DNA of 64,000 nucleotides from the NCBI GenBank assembly GCA_030386875.1, contig CM059563.1, forward strand, positions 49,231,602 to 49,295,601, given 5' to 3'. Shown piece by piece: positions 11,501 to 24,400 of the stretch. The notes below the pieces were generated by a model that did no database searches, was not told where the DNA came from, and was given only the letters and a program-made list of their open reading frames with translations. The translations under genes were made by a program, and so were the position numbers. This DNA is from Morinoia aosen. Its lineage: Eukaryota; Arthropoda; Malacostraca; Amphipoda; Talitridae. The first letter of the stretch is position 1. The number at the start of each line of letters is the position of its first letter.

Positions 11501-14500
11501 ATTATGTTTAGAAAAATAGTCACTGTTTGATGTTGATCTTCAAACCTATGAGTCTAATTGACATAAATTAGAATCTATTATATTTTCTGTCTCTGCAGGC
11601 TCATCAATCATCCGCATGATGCACTACTTTCTTACTGATGGCACTTTCCGGGCAGGCTTAACCAACTACCTCAATACGCAGTAAGTGGACATGAATATGA
11701 CATACCGATCTCAGTAACTACCTCAATACGCAGTAAGTGGACATGAATATGACATACCGATCTCAGTAACTACCTCAATACGCAGTAAGTGGACATGAAT
11801 ATGACATACCGATCTCAGTAATTACCTCAATACGCAGTAAGTGGACATGAATATAACATGCCGATCTCGCCTACTACCTCAACGAGCAGTGGGTAAACAT
11901 GAATATGACAAGCTGAGCTCACTTACGAGTATTACCCCAGCATGTAATAAATGGGACAATTTAAAAAAAAAGACATTCTGGTTTGCGATAAAATGATGAG
12001 GTCAATGAGATCTTCACTTCATTCTTCTATTACATGAAGTGTTGCTGTAATCGAAGTGGTAAGACAAACAAATGAATTTGTGAAATGTTACCAATATATA
12101 ATTCTGTTCGCTAAAATAAATTTGTCTCTGAACATTCTAACTCTTGATGTTAATAAATTGATGCACTATATTTTTTTAATCAAATTTCCCTGAGAAATTT
12201 TTATTATCTAGAAAATCTCTTGAGAGTTATTTTCGGTAAGTAATCCTATGAATAGCTCAAACACACACGTTACGTATACCCGTTAGAACACAAAAAATTT
12301 CAATGTGACTAAGTGTTCTGTATTTCGCAGCCTGATGATGATGATGTTCGAAGTATCGAAACGTTGCCTTTTAGACTGACAGTTATAGAATTTCATCAAT
12401 TGACTGTTATTTTTAATAAAATTGATGAGTGATTATCGATCTTCGTGTTTAAACACGTGTAGAACTAGAACAATTTCACAAAGTTAAAAAGTTGGAAAAG
12501 AAAAAAAAAGTTAAGCAACTGTTAACACAAACACAAAAAAGTTTAAAAAATAGCCACCAAAAAACAAGGCTCATTTTAAGAACTGATACTCAACCGCAAA
12601 GCGTTTGTATGTAAACAAATTTGAGTTGACAATTAGCATTTGTAAGTTCAGTTGAGTATTATTAAGTTTTGCAAGTACAATTCTATGTTACTCGTGGTTG
12701 TTGTTGTGTAGTTAATTGTTGAAGTACCTAAGTTTTATGTTCCACTTACCGTCTATCTTCGTTCGTATGTAGTTGTGATGGCTCTGAATATATCGAGTTA
12801 AAATATTTGTCAAATATCAGTAATTTTTTCTAGAGTTAACTGGGTAAATGTTGTTTAGGGCCGATTGAGCTCAGCATGTTGGGCCAAATGAACGAATTGA
12901 GGCAAATCAACTATCGCCACCAATAGTTCAGTACAGTAAAATTTTACACCTCACGCATACTGCCGGAAGGTGCTACTTGTAAGTAGCAACCACTAGTAGC
13001 ACATTTTTGTAAAGTGCCGTTAGTGGAGCTCACTGACAGAATTACTGCTGTGGCATGCGAAGCCACGATACAAAATAACTCCAGCAAAAGTGCGCATAAC
13101 GTCCGTATCGCTGCACAGCCGTGACCGCGTCACACCACTGCCATTGCACCTACATCTACTACACTAGTATTGCGCGAATTTTTCGTGAGGAAATCTACAA
13201 TGTTTCCAAGAACCCTAATCAATGTCATGATTTCGTAAGTAGCGCAGTTGAATGAATTAAAAACTGCACGACGATGTCCGAGGTACGAACGAATGAATCC
13301 CAAGTTTCATCTTGATGTTCTTCATTTCTCTTTTTTTGGGGAAGCGTTTATTTGACAATTTAAACAAAACCATATACTGAAACCTGACCTACCTCTCTTA
13401 CTACTCTTTTAAAACTCCTTGCCTAAAATACTAGTACATTTTGCTTCGCGAAAGCGAAGAGGTCCACAGTCGCTATTGACTGGCGACCCCGGTGGAAAAG
13501 CGACCGCAAACAATAATAATAACAAACCAGTACATTTAAATCACAAGCGGACGTTCGAAAACCTCATCAATCCATGCTCTAGGAGATCGCCATTTGTCTT
13601 TGACCTGAGGTCGAAAAACTGAACGATGTCTTCTGTGTTCAGTCGGTACAGCAACGCGGCTCAGGACGATCTCTGGGTCTCGCTCACCGACCAGGGCCAC
13701 GCGGACGGAACGCTGCGCGAAGACCTCGCTGTCAAGACCATCATGGACTCCTGGACCTTGCAGAAAGGCTACCCTGTCGTCAACGTCGAGCTGTCCGATG
13801 AGGGAGAAGCTACAATTTCTCAGGTGATTCTACAATTTCGTTTTGAAATCATGATCAAGATGAAGTATTGTTCGAGCAGTGGTGAAGGATTTCCTCTTTT
13901 GTGTAAATATTCAGAGGACATTTTTATGGAATGTTTTGTAAGCTGAACCGAAAGGATGGTAACCACGGGGTTGGGATGAAGTTCTGGAACTAATAAACTA
14001 AAATAGTGAATAAATTCCTCATTTTTAATTAACACTTACATATTTTCTCACCTTTTTCTACGTTATAACTTGTATTTCTGTTACGCATATTCACTCCTCT
14101 GGCATGAATCATAAGCTCGAGTCTGTTCAGAAAAATATTAGCCACTTGACGCAACATATCATGAGGAATTTTCTTCCAAGTCTTTCCGAGAGACAACTTA
14201 TGGACGGATGTCAATTGTAATTTGTAACAAAGCAAAGGCGTCACACTCCAGAACGCCCCGACTGAAAAATCTTTCGGGTTGAGATCATATGATATTGGAG
14301 TAACATTTATTGATCCAAAGCGGTAAAAATGGTCGTGGTATCACTGTTGCGGTTTGAAGAAAGATCCCCTTCTATGCTGTTAGTGAAGATTAAACTCATT
14401 TATAATTTTATGTATTTGTACAACCGAAAATCTCACAATAACAACAAGCATTTTAATATTATTCGTCAAAGAAATACGATCAATAAAGAACTAAGCGCAT

Positions 14501-17500
14501 CTTGTGTGTATTTGCAGAAACGTTTCTTGATGGTCAAAAGTTCGGAAACTCGGGTCGACTACAAATGGTGGATCCCTATCACCTACACGACGCAGGAGTC
14601 GCCAGATTTCACCCAAACCACAGCTTCTTATTGGCTCTCAAACTCGGGCAAAGACCTCGTCATCAAGAACATCTCAACCAATGCCTGGCATTTTTTTAAC
14701 ATCCAGCAAACAGGATATTACAGAGTGAACTACGGCGCTGAAAATTGGCAACGATTGGCCGATCAACTTGATCAAAATCTGTCCGTTATCGACCTCGTCA
14801 GCCGGGCGCAACTCATCGACGATTCTATGGACTTGGCTCGAGCTGGAGAACTGAATTACAGCGTTCCCCTCACTGTGAACTCGTACTTGACCAAAGAGAG
14901 GGAGTTTGTTCCCTGGAGCGCAGCTCTGAACAATTTGGCGTACCTTGAAGGCATGTTCACGCGAACTGGAGGTTACGTCAACCTCAGGGTGAGTTGTACT
15001 AGTTTTTCAGGGAATAGGTTATGTTATGAATGTGAATCTGGAAGTGCAAATGAAATAATTTACTGAAATACAGTCTGTGAAAGAGTGAGGTCCTGAGCCG
15101 GAGGTTTAGTAGGCTCTCCAAGTGTTGAAGTAGAATAGGTTTTTTGGTTTCCTTTTACGATTTTTTTCGGTTCACGTGTGTTCTTTTTTCAGCACCTCTG
15201 GCTTTCTCCTCAAACTTTTATATTATTTCATAAACTTCTTTCTTAACTTAACTTACTGTTTCAAAGCGCAGAGGGTTTTGTTTCTGAACACTGTGCATAG
15301 ATTTCCTGTTCCCCGGACTTCATACAATATGGTGCCTTCCTCCTTTGTCGTGGTTAGGGGGGCTGAAACTAACTCATTTAATCCAAATTTTTAGAAGTTT
15401 GAAAAAAGTTTTTGAAATCAATTGTAACTATGTGTGTTTTGTCAGGATACAGACATTTTTAAAATGCAGGAAATTTGTACAATTTTAACGAATAATCTCT
15501 AGGACGGTGAAGGGAATATCCTTCAAGCTCCTGTTGAAGGTTTGACGTTCTTAAGAGATTTGACGTTCCTAAGGGATGCGTAGTTAGAAATTTGGCGTTC
15601 TGAGGGATGCGCAGTTAGAGATTTGACGCTCCTAAGGGATGCATGGTTAGAAATTTGGCGTTCTAAGGGATGCGTAGTTAGAGATTTGACGTTCCTATGG
15701 GATTAGAAATTTGGCGTTCTAAGGGATGCGCAGTTAGAGATTTGACGTTCCTAAGGGATGCATAGTTGGAGATTTGGCGTTCTAAGGGATGCGTAGTTGG
15801 AGATTTGGCGTTCTAAAGGATGCGTAGTTAGAGATTTGGCATTCCTAAGGGATGTATAGTTGGAGATTTGGCGTTCCTAAGGGATGCGAAGTTGGAGATT
15901 TGGTATTCCAAAGGGATAGGAAGGATTCATGAGCTACACTGATAGGGAGGTTCGGGTATAGTGTTTGCTCTCGTAAGTTAAGTATACCATGGTGAATTAG
16001 TGCCACCCATTGGCAATCCCAGCTACCGACTACTGAATGAACAACGCTTGTTGAAGGCATCGATTTTGAGCTTATTTTTACATTTAAAAATGCTTGATAT
16101 TTCATTCTTTATTTTCGCATGAGGAACCGATTCAGGAGCCACTAACGCACAGACTTCCCTGGGCTTCTATGTGGGGATCCCTTAACTAGTCAAAAACTTG
16201 AACCTTAACACCCGATTTATAAATTCTCTGTGACAAAGGCCTCACCTGGAAGGAAACGAGTACAATGATTCTACTTCGTCCCAGAATTTCCTCCTGGAGC
16301 TGCTGGTGCCCCTGTACGATGAGGTCGGGTTCGAGGACGATCCCAACGACAGTCATGAGGTGCGGAAGAAGCGCGTGCTGGCGGTGCACTGGGCCTGTGC
16401 TCTCGAGCACGAAGATTGCGTCACCAAAGCCACTGCGCTCTACAGACGGTGGATGGAGGACCCACTCAATGAGTTAGTAGCGTAGCAGTTGTGCGACCCG
16501 TGTACGACCCGTGTACGACCCGTGTACGACCCGTGTACGACCCGTGTACGACCCGTGTACGACCCGTGTACGACCCGTGTACGACCCTTGCCCGACTATC
16601 TACAGGTTTCACAGGATGCAACCTTGTTTTATACGACGCAATCTGCACTCCCTTTATAGGATCAATTAACAAGCATTCTGTCACTATATCCTCGCTTAAC
16701 TTTTGTCAAATTTTTTCCATCATTCGAGCCTTAGAAAAGAGTTGAAGACCACATGTGGGGAACACTCATCTTTAAAATATTGCTATGTGTTTTAGGCCGT
16801 GGGTTTCATATCTTATCGATACCATCATTTTCTTATACCTTTTTTAACCAAATATTGGTATAACATCAGTCATTCTATGATTATTTATTTCTTCAATATC
16901 AGTTAGCGCCTTTTCTGTAATTGTTGAATTATGAGCAACATTTCCTTAGCTAGGTGAGTGCACCTTCTTATGGGTTGGACTAAGATCATTCATCGGAATC
17001 CTTCCTGTACATGTTTTCGTGTCTTAAAATTACGAGGGCCAAATGGGCTAAAATTAAGCTAGCTTGGTTAATGAATTGGTTCTTAGAGTCTAAAGCCAAT
17101 CCTTACACCAAAACTCTATCTAGGGTGTAATTTCACGCCTCAATTTTTCTCGACACCTACCGCAATTATTTCCATTATTGTCTGCTCTTCGATTTTCTTG
17201 AAATAAGTGACACGGATTAGTGAATTTTTTCAAAATTTCAAAATACTAACAATATTTCCTTGCATAAGCACTTTAATCACGTCAACAACAACTCATATTT
17301 TTGCCCTTAAAAATGAAATTAAATTACCATAATAAAATAAATGCTGAAAATTTAGCGTAATTTATTTTACGGTGATTCAATAAATAATATTTACCAATCA
17401 GGACCATTTCTGAGAACCTGAAGCCCTCGGTGTACTGCACGGCGATCGCCCGAGGCAGCGAGCACGAGTGGAACTTCGCCTGGTCGCAGTACGGCCACAG

Positions 17501-18384
17501 CAACATCGCCTTCGAGCGCGGCCTGCTACTCAAAGGCATGGCTTGCTCAAGGGAAATTTGGATCCTCTCAAGGTACCGTGATCTGGAGGACGTTGTTGTT
17601 TTTTGAAGTACAGTAAGCTCTTAGTATCATTTGCCTTCAGAAGACATGAAGATGAAAGTTTTTCATAGATCGAGGAGGAATTTCTGGCAGGAACAAATAC
17701 GTGTGAGAATTGAGTGATGAGGTTGGCATCTAAAAGTTCAACCTTGCGAAACCGAAGAGGCGCAACTTGACAGAGCAGTAGATGTAGACGTGATACGCGC
17801 TCTGTAAAATTTTGACTTTAGTTGTTCGTAACAAGTTTTTCATTAATGTTTTTTTCTTGACCGTTCTGGGAATGAGTGATTTCTATTTCTAGCCACTGTC
17901 TGAAGGTGTGTCATCAGACTAGGACACTACACCACAGAAAGTGACGTATATCTCCAGCAGGACAAGGATCGGTGTTTTGTCAACGACCTAGGTTTTCCAG
18001 TGGTATTTAATTATAAATTTAAAAAAGATATAGATGGGAAATGAAGCCTGCAACGGAAGCTTTTATTTTGAAAAACTGATGAGAATGTTGACTAAATCCA
18101 GCGAGGATCATGTGCGTTCATATCCTCGACTAACGGTAAAAATGATAAAACAAGAGTTAAATTTGACCCAGGTCACAGCTCAGAAAATTTTAACCAATGA
18201 TGTTGTAATAAGAATTATCTGCCAAAATGTTGTAAGGAACTAAACATTTTGCGTGACCGAAAAGACATCAGAAGAAACAAGAAAAGAAAGAAAGAAAATA
18301 AAAACAGTTTATTTCCAATATAGATGGGACAGAAGTACCATCATTGGTTTTTTAAATATATTTAAGCTAATACACTTAGATGAT

Positions 18385-18415
<31 letters not shown>

Positions 18416-21400
18416 TATTGTAATACCCATGGCACTAGTCGAAAAGAAATGACTGAGGGTAAGGTACTCCTAATCTTGCTTAATCTACATTTGATGATAC
18501 AGGTAATGATAATTGTAAGAGAACACAATTTCATGGACGATGCATTTTCATTGTGGGGTGAGAAACTTTTGACAGTTTACTTATACATGAGTTTATGTAT
18601 GTATATATATTACATACACAGTTTACATATACAAGCGCCTTAACTTTTTGGTTGAAAACAACCCCCGTTTTGGGAAAGTGGAGTCAGCTCTAATGTCCTT
18701 GCATGAGCAAACACACGCTTCCTAGAGTTGTATCATAATATTCATAGTATCACAAAGCTGAGGAACCTTACGAAGAAACACCTCAGGAATGTCTCCCGTA
18801 CTAAAGCTGCGGGCCTGTAGTGAAATACTGCCGCGCGGTGAGAGGGGCACATCTAGTCGAGGTAGAAAAGCAAATAAAATAAAATTCGCCTGCACTGATC
18901 TTGTTCACTCTCTTCTTATTGAGCTTTTTCTAAGGGTTTTAATTCTCATCGTGCGACGAACTTGTGTATCCTTCCACGATAATTTTATAACAGTTGATGC
19001 CCTGTATTCATCTCTTCAGGTCCTATGCGTAATGTGTCATGCCATGACATTTATTTCCATTTTATGTCGTATATTATCTTGTCATGTGATGTTAAGTAGT
19101 ATTTTACCATGTATTTTAGAAGATGATGTGCCTCTTGGTATCATCTTTTGTTACTTAGCGGCATATCCTGTCATAAAGCATTATATTCATGTCGTAAAGT
19201 ATATCATGTCATATAGTATCACATCATGCCATTTAGTATCATATGATGTCATATCGTGTCGTATCGTGTCATTTAGTATCATATGCTGTATTGTAACATC
19301 GTATCATTTGTCATATATCGTATCATATGCCATATATCGTATCATGGTGCATATATCGTATCAAATGTCTCATATCGTATCATATGTCTCATATCGTATC
19401 ATATGTCATGTATCGTATCATGTCACGTATCGTATCATATGTCATATATATCGTACCATACGCCATATATCGTACCATATGCCTTATATCGTACCGTATG
19501 CCATATTATTTCACATCGAGCAATTTACTATCACAATATGCCATTTAGAATCACAATATGCCATTTAGAATAACAACATGCCATTTAGAATCACAACGTG
19601 CCATTTAGAATCACATTATGCTATTTAAAATCACATCATGCTATTTAAAATCACATCATGCCATTTAAAATCACATCATGCCATTTAAAATCACATCATG
19701 CTATTTAGAACCACATCATGCCATTTAAAATCACATCATGCCATTTACTATCACAACATGCCATTTACTATCATAACATGCTATTTAGAATCACATCATG
19801 CCATATCGTCTCACACGCCCGCATTCTACCACGCCGTGGCGTGCAGCATCATACCACGCCACGTAGAAGCAGACGCCACACCACCACCAGCATCACCCTG
19901 AGCACCCCTCGTTGCAGGCTGCTGGAGATGGCGTTCACTGAGAGCAGTGGGATCAGAAGACAAGACGCCTCCTATGCCTTCAATGCCGTCGCAATGAACG
20001 ACGTGGGCCGGGACCTAGCTTGGAACTTCCTCAGGAAAAATGTCCAAAGGATCTCCGACTAGTGAGTGAACTAATAGACTAACAGTAACTTCAATGCTAA
20101 CATTCAGTATGCATATAATACTGGTATTGGTGAGCAAAGCAAAGGTTTAAACCTAAAAGACTATATGTATCTAAATCGTTAAGGATGTTGACCGTAAATT
20201 TTTGAGATAAGAGTCAGTGAGCAAAGCGGAGATTTAAACTTGAAAGAATATGTTTTTGAATCTGATATGTGGTCAAAGGAATACCTGAAAGTCAAATTTT
20301 AAACAAAAGTAGTACTGTGCTGAGGTCTTTGTTTGCTCTTTTTTCTTTCTGACGAGTTTCATTTTATTTATTTATTTATATCTTCCTTTAAAAAATTACA
20401 CTGAAGTATCTCTACTGTGTATTTTTAATTCACTACTATGAAATTACACATATTCATAGGTGTATGTATGGTCGTTAAATTATCTTTTATAAAATAATGA
20501 CATTTAAAAAATAATTGTGACTCCGTTATATCTGTATACTTTCGGTTCTCAGGGACCAAAAATTCCCAAAATATAGCGCGTAATAAAGCTCATTTCCTGT
20601 CAAATGATGTTGTTCTATAATTTGGCTGTTTCTTCACTTATTAAACGCACAGAAAACCGTGATAACGCTGCTTGATTCTGATTTGTGACGTCATTTCTCA
20701 AAACCCAAGTTTATTAAAAAGGTAGAAAGGCAAAAAAAATGTGCTTGCACAGGTGACTAGAATTTAAATTCGATTCGTTAAGCGGTGGCTTCAGCGTGGG
20801 TCTATATATCTCACAAGCCTTCATCTGTTTCAGCTTGCAAAAGAAAAGAAAACTGAAACGCTTAATACGAAGTGTTTCGGTGAAATTCAACCACCCACTA
20901 CTAAGAGAAGAGGTATACATCTTACCTTTTGAAAGTTTCTTCCCCCCGCATCGGTTTATAAGCTGCTAATTTTAAACGACTAATGCTTGAATATATTTGT
21001 ATTCTTGAGTTGCTCCCCTTTTCGAGATGGGATTGTATTTCCTTACCTAAATCCAAATTGTAAAGGCGTGCTTTGTGCAATCTTGTCCGCTATACTTAAT
21101 TACTCTCGCTGAGAAGGGACAAATGAATAAAAAATTCATCATGAGCAATCAATGTGCTCTACATCATAACTGACATCCCTAAAGTCACAGCATGCTTTTA
21201 ATAAATTTATGAGAATTATCTGAGAGACTAAATTTTTTTTTATAGCGGTAAGGAAGATGTCGTGGCACTTTTATTTTTTGTTTGCTTGAGTAATAAATAG
21301 GTCCAAAGCAGTTTGATAGGACATAAGTCACAGGTCATTGCTTGCAATTTTTGACGAGTCGTGGACAAAAATCACAAATCGTGAGGCAGGAAGAACGCAG

Positions 21401-24400
21401 GACTCGGGTTTGGGACCACATGCAACAGATCTATCAATAGAGAAACTTGATGGTCAGGAAGTCTCTTAATGAGCAGGCAGAAGCACATTAGCATTCGATT
21501 CGCCTCGTTGAAAAAAGACGTAAACGAAGATATTCCTTGCCTAAAGTTGAGGCACGGCTATGTCTTGCAGCTTCTCTAAGTAATTTTTCCGGTAAAAGTA
21601 GTCTCGCTACCGAATATATTGCAGAAGGAAAATAGCTTAGTCAGCCTTGTCTCAGAAAGAGTACATATTCCTTCCAGTTAAAAATAGTCACGTCTGCACT
21701 CGAAAATTTCTGCGCGGCTTGGTTTTCCAAATTTACGAGCTGCATCATCTTTCTTGATAAGCACGTCCTAGACTAGTCATAGAACCGTAAATTTTCAAGG
21801 AACTACGTCATTTTCTTTAATAGGTTGGATTCTGAGCTGCTTCCTGACCAGATAGACATTCTTTGAACGATCATCACAATATTCTGGTAGAATATTATTA
21901 CTCTCCGCAGTATCTGCTGAATCAAGCTTTTGTGTTCTGGGGCTGCCCTTCGGATAGACTTACTTGTTGCGCCTTGCGAACAGTAGTTCACGAGTTCGTG
22001 ACAAGCAAATCCTGTTTTGAAAAACTTGTCATGAACTGTATGAATTGGATTTCATGTAGGAGCAGTATATCGACCTTTGGGCGACTGTCAAATCGCACTG
22101 TATAGATGATAAGTATTGCAAAACTTTTTGCCAAGAGACCAGACGCTCGCAATGTTACTCCGATATAAACAGCCAAGGTACGAGCAAAACAACTGTTTTT
22201 TGTAGTTTTTGGTACACCACGTATTTGTGTTTTGTTTCGGTTCGATCGTGATCGTAAAATTATTATTCCTAATCATTAGTTAAACCTCCTTGCTCGTAAG
22301 TTTTTGAATGATGAAACATATTTTTTTCTAATGAAGCTTCAATATTCACAACAGTTTATTCATCTCAAATACATTTTAGGTGGCTAGGTTTGATATCGAA
22401 GGTAAAAAAACACAACAACGAATACGCGTTTATCACAGAAGTTCTGTTTAAGAATCAAATTTTTAAGTGCTCCAAAATCATTAGACATGCAGGTTACACC
22501 AAGAGAAAAGATTTGCGAGCTGTTGCACTGCCCGAACATCGGTGGCTTCCCCAGAGGTCGTGCACATGTCAATATAATAAATAACGATTGAAAAGGCTAA
22601 GGCTGTTTTCATCTCAGCAGCTATCATTGATATCGAACGCAAAGAAAGGCAGATCACTTTCATTTTCTTCCGAGCCTAAGTTGGAGTCGGAGACACCAAA
22701 AACATGTGGATGTTGATGCATATGTTGGCGACATTTCAGAAGCTACTATGGTTACTTGTGTAATGGCGCTGGATTAGAGCCAGAAAGTGTGCGCATAACT
22801 GAGAATTTATTTGTGCGTAGGTCAAGTCAACTTCATTAAGCACTGATATGAATAGACAGATCGCTATTTAATTGCTAATTTAAGTGTGTAGGTTAGATGT
22901 TCTCTGCCGTTGGCTCTGGCAATACCAACAGTTGTTTGGTATGAATTGTTCAGTATTTCAAAATGTCATAAAAATCTCCAAGTTCTGCGTGCTCCTAAAT
23001 AACTTTACCCTTGTTTTGTACGGTTTAAGCAGACATAAAACCGAAAATTACTTGCTATTATTTTTATATACTCAGTATTTTTTACTCCTAAAAACCTTAA
23101 CAAATTTCCAATGGTTTCTTGAACTATTTATTTTATTCTGTTATTTTTGTTTTATTTGCAGCCATTTTCATAATTTATTTTTTATTCGCTATGATGTATT
23201 ATTTACTCCCCTGCAAGTTTTACCAAAATACCCTTGTACAAAATTATCCTCTGAATGAGACTTTCATTGTAATTTCAGTGTGCTATCAGTAAGCGGATTA
23301 GGAGGCTTGATTTTGAAGGTCACCGAGGAATTCAACACCCAGCAGAACTTGAAGGAGGTGAGCCAAACTTAGTTACCATATCGCACTCCATCTGGAGGTG
23401 GTGTGTGCAACCCACTTGATGAGAGAATACAACCTGTTTTTTAAGTTACCATGAGCATTCTTAAATTTCATATTCATTTCATTGTAATTTTAAGCTCTGT
23501 ACTCTTTGGTACTAGTCATCTTTCAAACACAAGCATCTATCGAATTATTGGGGCTATAATAAAGGCACTAAAGTAAGTGCATGCGTGAGATTTAACGTCT
23601 GCTGAACTGTTCGTAAGCCTAAATAGGCGAAGCTCGGTCATTATAGTTCTGAATGGTTATACTACAAATGAAAAATAAAATACGTTTTCTATATGTGCTT
23701 ATTTAAATGCAGAAAAAACTTTTGTAAGGGGTGTGCAAAGTATTCAACCAAACATTTATATTCAGTACTGAGCATTTAAACCCTACCTGTTTTTCGACTG
23801 CACATCCCTTGTTCTTTCCATTTATTTTTGTGTTCAGTCGTTATTATCGTGCAAATAACCTTCGGACATTTTCCTTCATTTCAATACAACAAATATACTA
23901 TTTTCCAACTATCTCCACGCATTATAATCGCTTAAAATGATCTTTTTGTCAATGAAATAGAGCTAATATATACATATAGTCAGCTAGAACTAGGTTTCAT
24001 CATCTCAATTGTTATTAATTAGAAGAACAATGCTCTGGGTACAATTATCGGAATTTCATCTAACCATAAGTCACATGACATTTTAATTTAAACGTAGGCC
24101 TATTGGTGAAATCAATGAAAAATATAATTTTCCACGATATTTCCTCAGCAAGTTTGAGAAAGGAATTCACACAGAACGTTGGCTAATTTGTTACTAATAA
24201 CACACTGAAGACACATTCTGACGATATGCGACAAGAAAGAGGCACGCTGGTCAGAAGTGGGAGTACAAAGATCCTCAATTTTTTCGATGAGATCTAGTAC
24301 TGACGATAAATGAAGCAGGGTCTACGATTTTGCGAATGTGTTTTTAATTCTGTCACGCTAAATACGTTGATCACTGTAAATGCACCCAATCTTCACAGGT

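Larger units (their letters stand above)
14989..16284. other. Aminopeptidase intron f
   Basis: Holds a dispersed-repeat copy (about 15073-15382) and the 32-bp array (15540-15920). Nothing else is recognised. Confidence 0.8.
17573..19917. other. Aminopeptidase intron h
   Basis: 2345 bases. Holds a mariner-type relic (18040-18270), an AC microsatellite and the 20-bp array that runs almost to the next exon. Confidence 0.8.

Noticed and set aside
16466..16745. Open frames with RPVYDPCTT or [11 protein letters not shown] repeats
   Set aside because: Products of the 11-bp array in intron g; three units make 33 bases, which keeps frames open.
18789..19568. 259-codon open frame, I/S/Y/H-rich
   Set aside because: It is produced by the degenerate 20-bp satellite and the AT-rich lead-in. 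It has no start context, no domain, and overlaps an intron.
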